Source of the DNA: Rhizobium esperanzae
GTDB taxonomy: Bacteria; Pseudomonadota; Alphaproteobacteria; Rhizobiales; Rhizobiaceae
Assembly: GCF_014197615.1 (NCBI RefSeq)
Contig: NZ_JACIFY010000014.1
Location: 1 to 64,000, forward strand
Length of the DNA: 64,000 nt
Direction of reading: 5' to 3'
In this document: in pieces, positions 55,714-64,000 of the stretch
How the letters are laid out: every line of letters begins with the position of its first letter
How positions within the stretch are numbered: position 1 is the first letter of the stretch
Position numbers and translations under genes: made by a program
The notes under the pieces: model-generated
The model's input: only the letters and a program-made list of their open reading frames with translations
Told to the model about the DNA's origin: nothing
Databases searched by the model: none

Positions 55714-57126
55714 ATGCAGGGCGACGCGACGGAACTGGCGGCAGCGATAAGGCATGGCAGCCTGAGCGCTGCGGAAGCGATGCAGACCTCTCTCAAGAGA
55801 GCTGCACGGCATGAGTCGCTTGGAGCGATCGCCTATCTCGATGCCGCCATGGGTCGCGCCGCTGCACACGCCAGCGAGCGCGAGCGGCAGAGCGCGCCCG
55901 GCGACTTTGCCGCCCGACCCTTTGCTGGCGTGCCGACCTTGGCGAAAGATCTTGGCGGTCCCTTTGCCGGGCTGCCGGTGACGGCTGGTTCCCGCCTCTT
56001 CGAACGAAAGGGCGGCCAAGCTGATTCCGATCTCGCTTCCCGGTTCCGCGATGCCGGCTTCTGCCTGTTCGGTCTGACGACGAGCCCGGAATTCGGCCTT
56101 TCGCTCGCCAGCGAACCGGCGACCGGCCTCATCTGCCGCAATCCGCTCGATCCGGCCCGCACCGCCGGCGGTTCCTCCGGCGGTGCGGCCGCAGCGGTCG
56201 CGGCCGGGATCGTCGCGATTGCCCATGCCACCGACGCCGGCGGCTCGATCCGTGTGCCGGCCGCCTGTTGTGGCCTTGTCGGACTGAAGCCGACGCGCGG
56301 CGCCATGCCAGGCGGGCCATCCTTCGGCAACCACCTCGCCGGCATCGCGAGCGAATTGGCGGTCTGCCGTTCGGTGCGCGATACGGCGCTGATCTTCAAC
56401 AGGCTGAGCGGTCATGCGCGCGGACCTGTTGCGGATCCCTCCCCTGCCGATATCGACAACGGCCGTCTGCGCATCGGCCTGCTAACCGATACCGGGCCGG
56501 CCTATCCGACCGAGAGCGATCGGCTCGCCGCCGTCGAGGACGCGGCGCGTGCGCTCGAGAGCGACGGACACGAGGTCGTTCCACTGGCCCGGGCCGAGTT
56601 CGAGTGGAGCGTCGCCGCCAGCGGCCGCGCCTTTGCCGATATCGTTTCCGTCAACCTCGCCGCGCTCATCGAGATGGCGGCTCTTGAGGAAAGCAGGGCC
56701 GAGTCTCTCACGCAGGCTTTCGCGGCGCGAGGACGGGCGCTTTCGGCCGCCAAGCTCTGGAACACGCTGAACGATGCCGTTCTGGTGAGCCATCGTCTCT
56801 GGGCGCTGTTCGACAGGGTCGATTGCATCGTGATGCCGATGCTTGCTTCCGCGCCGCTTGCGATCGGCTCCTTTCCATCCGATCATGCCGACACGGATCT
56901 GCATCTCGAACGCATGGCGGCATTCGCGCCGCTTGCCTGCCTCGCCAATATTTCGGGTTTTCCTGCTTTGACGCTCCCTTTCGGACAGGATCAACAGGCC
57001 ATGCCGCTGCCGGTGCAGCTTATGGCGCCGATGAGCCACGAGCCACGCCTGCTGTCGCTCGCCGCACGCCTGGAGGCCGAGGGGCGATGGCAGCACCGGT
57101 TTCCGGTGGCGGGATTGCCGTCATGA
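55714..57126 (+). CDS. amidase-signature hydrolase, 470 aa
   Basis: Catalytic Lys in VPTLAKDLGGP, amidase signature GGSSGGAAAAVAAGIVAIAH with both serines (cis-Ser and GGSI nucleophile) and DAGGSIRVPAACCGLVG. Hydrolyses an amide, probably of an imported base-derived or ureido compound given its position. Starts 8 bp after the binding-protein gene and overlaps the ATPase start by 4 bp. Confidence 0.88.
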   Translation: MQGDATELAAAIRHGSLSAAEAMQTSLKRAARHESLGAIAYLDAAMGRAAAHASERERQSAPGDFAARPFAGVPTLAKDLGGPFAGLPVTAGSRLFERKGGQADSDLASRFRDAGFCLFGLTTSPEFGLSLASEPATGLICRNPLDPARTAGGSSGGAAAAVAAGIVAIAHATDAGGSIRVPAACCGLVGLKPTRGAMPGGPSFGNHLAGIASELAVCRSVRDTALIFNRLSGHARGPVADPSPADIDNGRLRIGLLTDTGPAYPTESDRLAAVEDAARALESDGHEVVPLARAEFEWSVAASGRAFADIVSVNLAALIEMAALEESRAESLTQAFAARGRALSAAKLWNTLNDAVLVSHRLWALFDRVDCIVMPMLASAPLAIGSFPSDHADTDLHLERMAAFAPLACLANISGFPALTLPFGQDQQAMPLPVQLMAPMSHEPRLLSLAARLEAEGRWQHRFPVAGLPS

Positions 57127-58655
57127 CCGGGCCCGTTCTGGAAATTATCGGTGTCAGCAAACGCTTTGGCGACAATCTCGCTAATGACGATATTTCCATG
57201 GCGCTCGCGAAGGGCGAGATCGTGGCCCTGCTCGGCGAAAATGGTGCGGGCAAGACCACGCTGATGAGCATTCTTTTCGGCCACTACATGCCGGATGCCG
57301 GCCGAATTCTGATCGAGGGCGCGGAGGTGCCGCCGGGAAAACCACGCGCAGCGATCCGCGCCGGGGTCGGCATGGTGCACCAGCATTTCTCGCTGGCGCC
57401 CAATCTGACGGTGCTTGAAAATGTCATGACCGGCACGGAGGGACTGTGGTCCTGGCGTTCGGCAACATCGGCGGCGCGCAAGAAGCTCCTGGCGATTTCC
57501 GAGCGCTTCGGCCTCACGGTCGATCCGGATGCCCGTCTTGGCGACTTGTCGGTCGGCGAGCAGCAGCGGGTGGAAATCCTCAAGGCGCTTTATAACGATG
57601 CCCGCATCCTGATCCTCGACGAGCCGACGGCGGTGCTGACCAATATCGAGGCCGAGCGGCTGTTCACGACACTGAAGGAAATGGCCCGCCAGGGCCTGTC
57701 GCTGATCTTCATCTCGCACAAGCTCGACGAGGTGATGGCTGCGGCCGACCGCATCGTGGTCCTGCGTGGTGGCAAGATGGTCGCCGAACGCAGGGCATCG
57801 GACACCAGCAAGGCGGAACTCGCCGAACTGATGGTCGGGCGCCGCGTGACGCGGCCTGTGCGCGAGCCATCGACACCCGGGGCCGTTGCCCTCGAAGCGG
57901 ACGGCGTGACGGCGCGCACCGGCGGCGTCGATCGGCTGAAATCGATCAGCTTCCGGCTGCACCAGGGCGAGATCCTCGGCATCATCGGCGTTTCGGGCAA
58001 TGGCCAGGCGGCGTTGGCGCATCTTCTGTCCGGCACGCTGGCGCGCAGCGGCGGCGACCTCAAGCTGTTCGGGGAAACAGTCGGTCATCTCGGTGTCGCC
58101 GATGTCGTCGAAGCCGGCATCGGCCGTATTCCGGAAGATCGCAACCATGAAGGCGTGATCGTAGAAATGGCGATCTGGGAAAACGCCGTGCTGGAGCGTA
58201 TCGCCTCGCCGGCTTTCTCGCGCCGTGGTTTCGTCGACCGCAAGGCCGGCATGGCCTTCGCAAGGGAAATCATCGACGGGTTCGACGTTCGCGGCGGCGA
58301 CCCGGCCATCCGCACCCGGCTGCTTTCCGGCGGCAATATGCAGAAGCTGATCCTCGGGCGCAGCCTCTATCGGCGGCCGCGCATTCTGATTGCCGCACAG
58401 CCCGCCCGCGGTCTCGACGAAGGTGCCGTCGCCGCCGTGCACGCGCGCCTGCTCGACGCCCGCCGACAGGGGACCGCCGTGCTGCTGATCTCGGAGGATC
58501 TCGACGAAGTGATCGCGCTTGCCGACCGTATCCAGGCGATCGTCGGCGGTCGCCTGTCGCCGCCGGTCGACGCCGACGGCGCCGACGCCCGCAGGCTGGG
58601 GCTGATGATGGCCGGCGAATGGCAGGAAACCCCAGAGGCCGATCATGCGATTTGA
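57123..58655 (+). CDS. BMP-type (nucleoside) double ABC ATPase, 510 aa
   Basis: First domain intact: GENGAGKTT, LSVGEQQR, LILDEPTAVL, SHKLDEV. Second domain has the usual family degeneration (VSGNGQAAL for Walker A, LSGGNMQK, ILIAAQPARGLD). Matches NupA/YufO-like ATPases of nucleoside importers. Ends overlapping the next permease by 11 bp. Confidence 0.9.
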   Translation: MTGPVLEIIGVSKRFGDNLANDDISMALAKGEIVALLGENGAGKTTLMSILFGHYMPDAGRILIEGAEVPPGKPRAAIRAGVGMVHQHFSLAPNLTVLENVMTGTEGLWSWRSATSAARKKLLAISERFGLTVDPDARLGDLSVGEQQRVEILKALYNDARILILDEPTAVLTNIEAERLFTTLKEMARQGLSLIFISHKLDEVMAAADRIVVLRGGKMVAERRASDTSKAELAELMVGRRVTRPVREPSTPGAVALEADGVTARTGGVDRLKSISFRLHQGEILGIIGVSGNGQAALAHLLSGTLARSGGDLKLFGETVGHLGVADVVEAGIGRIPEDRNHEGVIVEMAIWENAVLERIASPAFSRRGFVDRKAGMAFAREIIDGFDVRGGDPAIRTRLLSGGNMQKLILGRSLYRRPRILIAAQPARGLDEGAVAAVHARLLDARRQGTAVLLISEDLDEVIALADRIQAIVGGRLSPPVDADGADARRLGLMMAGEWQETPEADHAI

Positions 58656-59694
58656 GCGCCGCGAGCACCGCCCGCTTTCCCTGCTGATATTCACGCCTGT
58701 CGTCGCCGTCATTGCAGCACTGGCGCTGGCGGGCATCCTGATCTCGATCGCCGGTGCGCCTGTCCTCGATGCCTATTGGCGCATCCTGACCGGCGCCTTC
58801 GGCTCGCGGCTGTCGGCGACCGAAACGCTGACGCGGGCGACGCCGCTGATGCTGACCGGGCTTGCCGCCGCCGTCGCCTTCCGGGCGCGGCTCTGGAATA
58901 TCGGCGCCGAGGGTCAGTTCTATCTCGGCGCCATCGCCGTTGCGGCGGCAAGTTCGAAACTGCTGGGCAATCTTCCCGCGCCCATCCTCATCCCGCTCCT
59001 GCTGCTGATCGGCGCCATCGCCGGCATGGTGCTGATCCTGGTTCCGCTGTGGCTCAGGCTGCGCTTTTCCGTCGACGAGGTCGTCACCAGCCTGCTCCTG
59101 AACTTCATCGCCGTGCTTTTCGTGTCGATGCTGATCGACGGGGTTCTCAAGGATCCGCTTGCCTTCGGCTGGCCGCAGTCCCAATCCGTCAGCGATCACG
59201 CCATGTTGCCGAAGCTGATCGCCCGCTCGCGCCTGCATATCGGCTTTGCGATCGCGATCGCTCTTGCCGTCGTCGTCCATTTCGTCCAGTCCCGCACCGT
59301 CTTCGGCATGCAGTCCCGCGCCGCGGGCCTCAATCCTGCCGGCGCTGTTTTCGCAGGCGTGCCGCTCGGCAGAACGCTGGTGAAGGTCGCCTGCCTCTCG
59401 GGCGGGCTCGCGGGGCTCGCAGGCGCGATCGAGGTGATGGGTGTCAAGGGTTACGTGACGACCGATCTGTCGCCCGGTTTCGGCTATGCCGGCATCGTCG
59501 TCGCCATGCTCGCCAACCTCAATCCGCTGGGCGTCGTCTTCGCCGCTATTTTCACCGCCACCATGTTCGTGGGCGCGGACGGCATGAGCCGGGGCCTCGG
59601 CATCCCGACCTATATCGCCGACGTCACGGTGGCGCTGTCGCTGCTGACGATGCTGATCGCGTTGTTCTTCACTCAGTACAGGATTCGGCGATGA
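58645..59694 (+). CDS. BMP-type ABC permease 1, 349 aa
   Basis: About ten helices; AFRARLWNIGAEGQFYLGAI is characteristic of NupB/YufP-type permeases, and the coupling region GLNPAGAVFAGVPLGRTLVK is present. Overlaps both neighbours. Confidence 0.88.
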   Translation: MRFERREHRPLSLLIFTPVVAVIAALALAGILISIAGAPVLDAYWRILTGAFGSRLSATETLTRATPLMLTGLAAAVAFRARLWNIGAEGQFYLGAIAVAAASSKLLGNLPAPILIPLLLLIGAIAGMVLILVPLWLRLRFSVDEVVTSLLLNFIAVLFVSMLIDGVLKDPLAFGWPQSQSVSDHAMLPKLIARSRLHIGFAIAIALAVVVHFVQSRTVFGMQSRAAGLNPAGAVFAGVPLGRTLVKVACLSGGLAGLAGAIEVMGVKGYVTTDLSPGFGYAGIVVAMLANLNPLGVVFAAIFTATMFVGADGMSRGLGIPTYIADVTVALSLLTMLIALFFTQYRIRR

Positions 59695-60635
59695 TGCAGC
59701 TGTTCGATATCATCGCCTCCGCCGGGCTCTGGGCGGCAATCCTGCGGATCGCCACGCCGCTGATTTTCGGCACGCTCGGCGCTCTTCTGTGCGAACGGGC
59801 GGGTGTGCTCAATCTCGGCATCGAAGGCATCATGACCTTTGGGGCGATGATCGGCTGGCTATCCGTCTATCACGGCGCCGATCTCTGGACCGGCCTGCTG
59901 ATTGCCGCGGTCGCGGGCGGCGTCTTCGGCCTGCTGCATGCGGGGCTGACGGCGACGCTCGGCCTCTCGCAGCATGTCGCCGGTCTCGGCGTCACGCTCT
60001 TTGCGTCGAGTTTCAGCTACTATGTGTTCCGGCTGATCGTGCCGCTTGCCAATACGCCGCCCACCATCGTGCCGTTCCAGTCGATCGCCATTCCCGGCCT
60101 CTCGACGCTGCCTTTCATCGGCCCGGCCTTCTTCACGCAGACGGCGCCGACCTACATTGCGATCCTGATCGCCCTGTTGATGGCCTATATCATCTTCCGC
60201 ACGCCCGTGGGGCTTGCGATCCGCATGACCGGAGAGAACCCGCATGCGGCGGAAGCCCAGGGCGTCAATCCGATGAAGGTGCGTTACGGCGCGGTCATCG
60301 CCGGCAGCGCGCTGATGGGAATGGGCGGCGCTTTCCTGACCTTGTCGGCATTCAACAGCTTCTTCCCGACCATGGTGCAGGGGCGCGGCTGGATCTGCAT
60401 TGCGCTCGTCGTCTTCGCCTCCTGGCGGCCGGGCCGCGCGCTTTTCGGCGCCCTGCTCTTCGCCTTCTTCGATGCCTTTCAGCTTCGGCTGCAAACCGTG
60501 CTGAGCGGGCTTGTGCCCTATCAGCTCTTCCTGATGACGCCCTATATTCTCTCCATTGCCGCGCTTGCCGTCATGGCCCGCCGCGCCCGCGTTCCGCAGG
60601 CGTTGATGCAGCCCTACCGCCGCGGCGAGCGCTGA
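59691..60635 (+). CDS. BMP-type ABC permease 2, 314 aa
   Basis: ATG 59691 overlaps the previous stop. GALLCERAGVLNLGIEGIMT is the NupC/YufQ-type signature and GENPHAAEAQGVNPMKVRYG the coupling loop. Confidence 0.88.
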   Translation: MMQLFDIIASAGLWAAILRIATPLIFGTLGALLCERAGVLNLGIEGIMTFGAMIGWLSVYHGADLWTGLLIAAVAGGVFGLLHAGLTATLGLSQHVAGLGVTLFASSFSYYVFRLIVPLANTPPTIVPFQSIAIPGLSTLPFIGPAFFTQTAPTYIAILIALLMAYIIFRTPVGLAIRMTGENPHAAEAQGVNPMKVRYGAVIAGSALMGMGGAFLTLSAFNSFFPTMVQGRGWICIALVVFASWRPGRALFGALLFAFFDAFQLRLQTVLSGLVPYQLFLMTPYILSIAALAVMARRARVPQALMQPYRRGER

Positions 60636-60661
60636 GACCATCCACATCCAACGAGGCTCCG

Positions 60662-61951
60662 ATGTTCGATCTGATCGTCAGAAACGCAAATCTTCCCGAT
60701 GGCCGCACCGGCATCGATATCGGCATCGAGGGCGACAGGATCATCGCCGTCGAACCCAATCTCCAGGCGCAGGCTGGCGAAGAAATCGACGCGACCGGCA
60801 GGCTGGTCAGCCCGCCGTTCGTCGATCCGCATTTTCACATGGACGCCACCCTGTCGCTCGGACTGCCGCGCATGAACGTCTCCGGCACGCTGCTCGAAGG
60901 CATCGCGCTCTGGGGGGAGCTGCGCCCCATCGTGACGAAGGAAGAGCTGGTCGACCGTGCGCTGCGCTATTGCGATCTGGCGGTGACGCAAGGCCTGCTC
61001 TTCATCCGCAGCCATGTCGATACCAGCGATCCCAGGCTGGTGACGGTCGAAGCGATGATCGAGGTCCGCGAAAAGGTGGCGCCCTATATCGACCTGCAAC
61101 TGGTCGCCTTCCCCCAGGACGGCTATTATCGCTCGCCGGGCGCGATCGATGCGCTTAACCGGGCGCTCGACATGGGCGTCGATATCGTCGGCGGCATTCC
61201 GCACTTCGAACGGACGATGGGCGAAGGGACGGCCTCGGTCGAGGCGCTCTGCCGCATCGCCGCCGATCGCGGCCTGCCGGTCGACATGCATTGCGACGAA
61301 ACCGACGATCCGCTCTCGCGCCATATCGAGACGCTGGCGGCTGAGACCATTCGCTTCGGCCTGCAGGGACGTGTCGCCGGCTCGCATCTGACCTCGATGC
61401 ACTCGATGGACAATTACTATGTCTCCAAGCTCATTCCGCTGATGGCGGAGGCCGAGATCAACGTCATCCCCAATCCGCTGATCAACATCATGCTGCAGGG
61501 CCGGCACGATACCTATCCGAAACGCCGCGGCATGACCCGCGTGAGGGAATTGATGGATGCCGGGCTCAACGTCTCCTTCGGGCACGATTGCGTCATGGAC
61601 CCGTGGTATTCGATGGGATCGGGCGACATGCTGGAGGTCGGCCATATGGCGATCCATGTCGCGCAGATGGCAGGCATCGAGGACAAGAAGAAGATCTTCG
61701 ACGCCCTGACCGTCAATTCGGCGAAGACGATGGGACTGACGGGTTACGGCCTGGCGAAGGGATGCAACGCCGACCTGGTCATCCTCCAGGCGCGAGACAC
61801 GTTGGAAGCGCTGCGGCTGAAGCCGAACCGGCTGGCGGTGATCCGCCGCGGCAAGGTCGTCGCCCGCTCGACGCCGCGCATCGGCGAGCTTTTCCTGGAT
61901 GGGCGTCCGGCTCGGATCGACGGCGGCCTGGACTACGCACCGCGCTATTGA
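60662..61951 (+). CDS. cytosine-deaminase-like amidohydrolase, 429 aa
   Basis: ATG 60662. Metal ligands of the CodA type: VDPHFHMDATL, IRSHVDTSDPRL, MHCDETDDP, GSHLTSMHSM, SFGHDCVMDPWYSMG (final Asp). Family enzymes deaminate cytosine, isoguanine, creatinine-like or triazine rings. Last gene of the importer operon, hence likely acting on the imported base; amidase and deaminase together suggest N-heterocycle use as nitrogen source. Confidence 0.87.
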   Translation: MFDLIVRNANLPDGRTGIDIGIEGDRIIAVEPNLQAQAGEEIDATGRLVSPPFVDPHFHMDATLSLGLPRMNVSGTLLEGIALWGELRPIVTKEELVDRALRYCDLAVTQGLLFIRSHVDTSDPRLVTVEAMIEVREKVAPYIDLQLVAFPQDGYYRSPGAIDALNRALDMGVDIVGGIPHFERTMGEGTASVEALCRIAADRGLPVDMHCDETDDPLSRHIETLAAETIRFGLQGRVAGSHLTSMHSMDNYYVSKLIPLMAEAEINVIPNPLINIMLQGRHDTYPKRRGMTRVRELMDAGLNVSFGHDCVMDPWYSMGSGDMLEVGHMAIHVAQMAGIEDKKKIFDALTVNSAKTMGLTGYGLAKGCNADLVILQARDTLEALRLKPNRLAVIRRGKVVARSTPRIGELFLDGRPARIDGGLDYAPRY

Positions 61952-62736
61952 GACGCGACGATGCCTGCTCGGCGAGCCGTGATGATCCAGGCACGGGAGT
62001 CGAAAAACACACCCTCCGGCGTCATATGCGCCTCCAGCAAATCGCGTAGACGCTGCAGCGGTTTGCCGGGCGGCTCATCGGTGCGCGCGAGCGCGTCCTT
62101 CACAAGATAAAGGCCGGCGAGCGCATCGGAAGCCGCATCGACGTCCGGTCCATAGAAGACCGGCTCTCGCACGTCGGCAAAGTCGATCGATGTAAAACCC
62201 GCGGTGCTCAAAAGGCCCTTCGCAATGGGCGGATCGCCAAGCGAAAACGGATTGGGACCATCTGCCGAAACCGCGGTTCCGGGCGCCAGCGCTTGCCGTA
62301 TGGCGCCGGACCACTCGTTATGCTCCCGGCTTTGCCATACCATCCACACAAGGCGCGCACTCGGACGCATCGCCCTGCCGATATTGGCAAAGGCAGCTGC
62401 CGGATCGGCAAAAAACATCACGCCGAACCGGCTGATGCAGAGGTCGACGCCGGCAGCGGGAAAGGCATGGAATTGCGCGTCTGCCTGCTCGAACACCACA
62501 TTTCGCAAACCTTCCGCAGCACTCCGTCGCCTTGCGACTTCGAGCATCTCGGCTGAAGTATCCACTCCGACCGCTTCTCCTTGCGGCGCGGCGCGGGCGG
62601 CCTCGCGCGTCGTCTGGCCCGCGCCGCAGCCGATATCGAGCACCCGGTCACCGGGGGCAACGCCGGCAGCAATATACAGGTGTCGATTGTGTCTCGCCAA
62701 TTCCGCGTCGTAAAAGTCGGCACGATCCAACGCCAT
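61945..62736 (-). CDS. class I SAM-dependent methyltransferase, 263 aa
   Basis: Motif I VLDIGCGAGQTTREAA, post-I GVDTSAEMLEVARR, motif II FEQADAQFHAF, and ISRFGVMFFADPAAAFANIG identify a UbiE/Methyltransf_11-like enzyme. I start it at ATG 62736; an in-frame ATG at 62814 would add 26 residues. Convergent overlap of 7 bp with the deaminase gene. Substrate unknown. Confidence 0.82.
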   Translation of the reverse strand: MALDRADFYDAELARHNRHLYIAAGVAPGDRVLDIGCGAGQTTREAARAAPQGEAVGVDTSAEMLEVARRRSAAEGLRNVVFEQADAQFHAFPAAGVDLCISRFGVMFFADPAAAFANIGRAMRPSARLVWMVWQSREHNEWSGAIRQALAPGTAVSADGPNPFSLGDPPIAKGLLSTAGFTSIDFADVREPVFYGPDVDAASDALAGLYLVKDALARTDEPPGKPLQRLRDLLEAHMTPEGVFFDSRAWIITARRAGIVASQ

Positions 62737-62874
62737 ACACTCACTCTGCTTGGTTCGAGGATCAATCTTCAGTCTGATGCGTGGAGGGGTTTCGCGTGCC
62801 AAAACAGATTGCATATTAGGATCAGTTATGCAAGATGGAGACTGATTGCGAATTGCAATCGGAAAGGGTGGGGT

Positions 62875-63741
62875 ATGGAAATGACCGGATCAACTCTCGT
62901 CGCCGAAAAGATCGTCGCATTCCAAGATGTGCAACTGCACACCCAGGCCTTCGGCGATCCGGCCCACCCGCCCGTGTTGTTGATCATGGGGGTGATGTCT
63001 TCGATGCTCTGGTGGCCGGAAAGGTTCTGTGAGGAACTCGCCGCCCAAGGACGCTACGTTATCCGCTACGACCAGCGCGACACCGGCCTTTCCACGTGTT
63101 ACCCGCCGGGCGAGCCGGGCTATTCGTTTAGCGATCTCGCCGACGATGCCATTGCCGTTCTCGACGGTTATGGAATTGAAGCCGCGCATCTGATGGGCAT
63201 GTCGATGGGCGGTTTCCTAGCGCAAGAGGCCGCTTTGCGCCATCCCCGGCGCGTGCGGACACTCACCGTGATCAGCTCGTCGCCGCTCGGAGTCGACGGC
63301 CTGCCTTCTTCGACCAAAGCTTACAAGGAACATTCCGCCGCTGCCGAAAGTCTCGACTGGTCGGATCTTGGGGCCATCGCCGATTTCCTGCGTGGCGATT
63401 CAGCCATGCTGGCCGGCACCAGGCATCCGCACGATGCCGAGGCGGCAAGTGCCCTCATCGCACGCGACATGGGCCGGGCCGCGTCCTTTGTCAGTGCGAC
63501 CAACCATTTCATGCTGTTGAGCGAGGATAGCGCCGCCACGCTGCATGCGTCGCGCATCGACGTGCCGGTTCTCGTAATCCACGGCACATCGGACCCGCTC
63601 TTCCCGATCGAGCATGGAGAAGCCTTCACCCGTGTCACGCCGACCGCCCAACTGCACCGGATTGTTGGCGGCGGGCACGAAATTCACGATCGGGACATCG
63701 ACGAAATGGTGCGTGTCATCGCCGATCGCACCGGGTTCTGA
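62875..63741 (+). CDS. alpha/beta hydrolase, 288 aa
   Basis: LIMGVMSSMLWWPERF oxyanion region, YDQRDTGLS, nucleophile elbow GMSMGGFLA, acid in HGTSDPLFPIEHG and His in GGGHEIHD. Resembles aclacinomycin-methylesterase-type hydrolases. Divergent from the methyltransferase with a 60-138 bp gap depending on its start. Confidence 0.85.
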   Translation: MEMTGSTLVAEKIVAFQDVQLHTQAFGDPAHPPVLLIMGVMSSMLWWPERFCEELAAQGRYVIRYDQRDTGLSTCYPPGEPGYSFSDLADDAIAVLDGYGIEAAHLMGMSMGGFLAQEAALRHPRRVRTLTVISSSPLGVDGLPSSTKAYKEHSAAAESLDWSDLGAIADFLRGDSAMLAGTRHPHDAEAASALIARDMGRAASFVSATNHFMLLSEDSAATLHASRIDVPVLVIHGTSDPLFPIEHGEAFTRVTPTAQLHRIVGGGHEIHDRDIDEMVRVIADRTGF

Positions 63742-63767
63742 CCCGCCTGCCGAGCAGCTATACGCGC

Positions 63768-63799
63768 CATGCATGCCGGCATTGTTTCCGGCATGCATG
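63768..63799. terminator. bidirectional hairpin between convergent genes
   Basis: CATGCATGCCGG (63768-63779) and CCGGCATGCATG (63788-63799) form a perfect 12-bp stem with an 8-base loop between the hydrolase and msrA ends; no T-run. Confidence 0.55.
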
Positions 63800-63810
63800 C
63801 GCGAATTGCG

Positions 63811-64000
63811 TCAGGCGATCTTCTGGCGGGCCGGCAGTTTCCAGCCGGGCCGGACGAAGTGACAGGTATAGCCGTTCGGAATACGCTCCAGATAATCCTG
63901 GTGCTCGGGCTCGGCCTCCCAGAAATCGCTGACCGGCACGACTTCGGTCACGACCTTGCCGGGCCACAGGCCTGAAGCATCGACATCGGCGATCGTATCG
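63811..64000 (-). CDS. msrA: C-terminal 62 codons of peptide-methionine (S)-S-oxide reductase
   Basis: The minus strand ends a frame at 63811 reading VVPVSDFWEAEPEHQDYLER, then IPNGYTCHFVRPGWKLPARQ: the conserved MsrA C-terminal region that recognises methionine sulfoxide and reduces it with thioredoxin. The rest, including the GCFWG active site, lies beyond the window. Confidence 0.88.
   Translation of the reverse strand, partial: DTIADVDASGLWPGKVVTEVVPVSDFWEAEPEHQDYLERIPNGYTCHFVRPGWKLPARQKIA

Noticed and set aside
57123..58655. Degenerate second ATP site in the BMP-type ATPase as a novelty
   Set aside because: Loss of Walker B acid (AAQP) in the second domain is usual for this nucleoside/ribose ATPase family.
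59789..61951. 720-codon frame that appears to fuse a permease region to the deaminase
   Set aside because: The first ~290 codons are an out-of-frame reading of permease 2; the deaminase has its own ATG at 60662.

Overview
The window looks like alpha-proteobacterial, most likely Rhizobium (R. leguminosarum/etli type) DNA, probably from a megaplasmid or other accessory replicon. The reasons are a GC-rich composition, many tightly overlapping ABC-uptake operons, an Omp25/RopB-like barrel, rhizobial palindromic intergenic repeats, a FixK/FNR-type box and a plant-responsive LuxR solo. No rRNA, tRNA, CRISPR array or complete insertion sequence was recognised.

Layout. (1) 1-6.05 kb: the N-terminal 873 codons of a very large minus-strand protein (HEMAH zinc motif, Ser/Gly linker, calcium loops, Thr-rich DxDGDG repeats), a small secreted protein, and a gene graveyard. 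The graveyard holds remnants of soxA, soxG, purB and a second copy of the calcium-loop segment, with two ~140-bp direct repeats. (2) 6.07-18.6 kb: a catabolic island with a PdxA-like dehydrogenase, iron alcohol dehydrogenase, Asp-box sialidase-like protein and DapA/NanA-like lyase on one side. On the other side are a five-gene Opp/Dpp-type ABC importer, a four-carbon acid sugar kinase and a GntR/FadR regulator. A repeated decamer TTTACAATAA marks both control regions. (3) 18.6-21.3 kb: a YetF/DUF4142 chimeric remnant, Pcm read through into a membrane protein, and a LuxR-type regulator.

(4) 22.1-27.8 kb: two glycine-rich, non-RTX presumptive type I substrates transcribed divergently, with a dedicated ABC exporter, a membrane-fusion protein and a lone OrfA-like HTH protein. 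The exporter ATPase has a degenerate signature motif and Asp in place of the catalytic Glu. (5) 27.9-32.3 kb: small conserved protein, outer-membrane barrel, acetamidase/formamidase, NmrA-like reductase and a frameshifted araC. (6) 32.3-40.3 kb: two proline-iminopeptidase-like genes flanking a LuxR solo that carries the Met/Trp signature of plant-signal responders, followed by a complete peptide ABC importer ending in a strong terminator. This resembles the Pseudomonas PipR plant-sensing system.

(7) 40.3-50.9 kb: a YghU-type glutathione transferase and a sugar ABC operon with Gfo/Idh oxidoreductase, cupin and GntR regulator. Divergent from these is a Tm-1-like/PEP-hydrolase-like gene pair equivalent to the two halves of plant Tm-1; a convergent HIBADH-like dehydrogenase follows. 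(8) 50.9-54.5 kb: a universal stress protein gene behind a near-perfect FixK/FNR promoter, cbpA-cbpM-like chaperone genes, and cdsA-plsC-like lipid genes. (9) 54.7-62 kb: a BMP-type nucleoside/purine-like ABC importer with an amidase and a cytosine-deaminase-like amidohydrolase. (10) 62-64 kb: a methyltransferase, an alpha/beta hydrolase and the C-terminus of MsrA.

The strongest candidates for something new are the glycine-rich type I secretion locus (22-27.8 kb) and the peptidase/LuxR-solo/peptide-transporter locus (32.3-40.3 kb). All function calls come from reading translated sequence and remembered family motifs; no database search was run.
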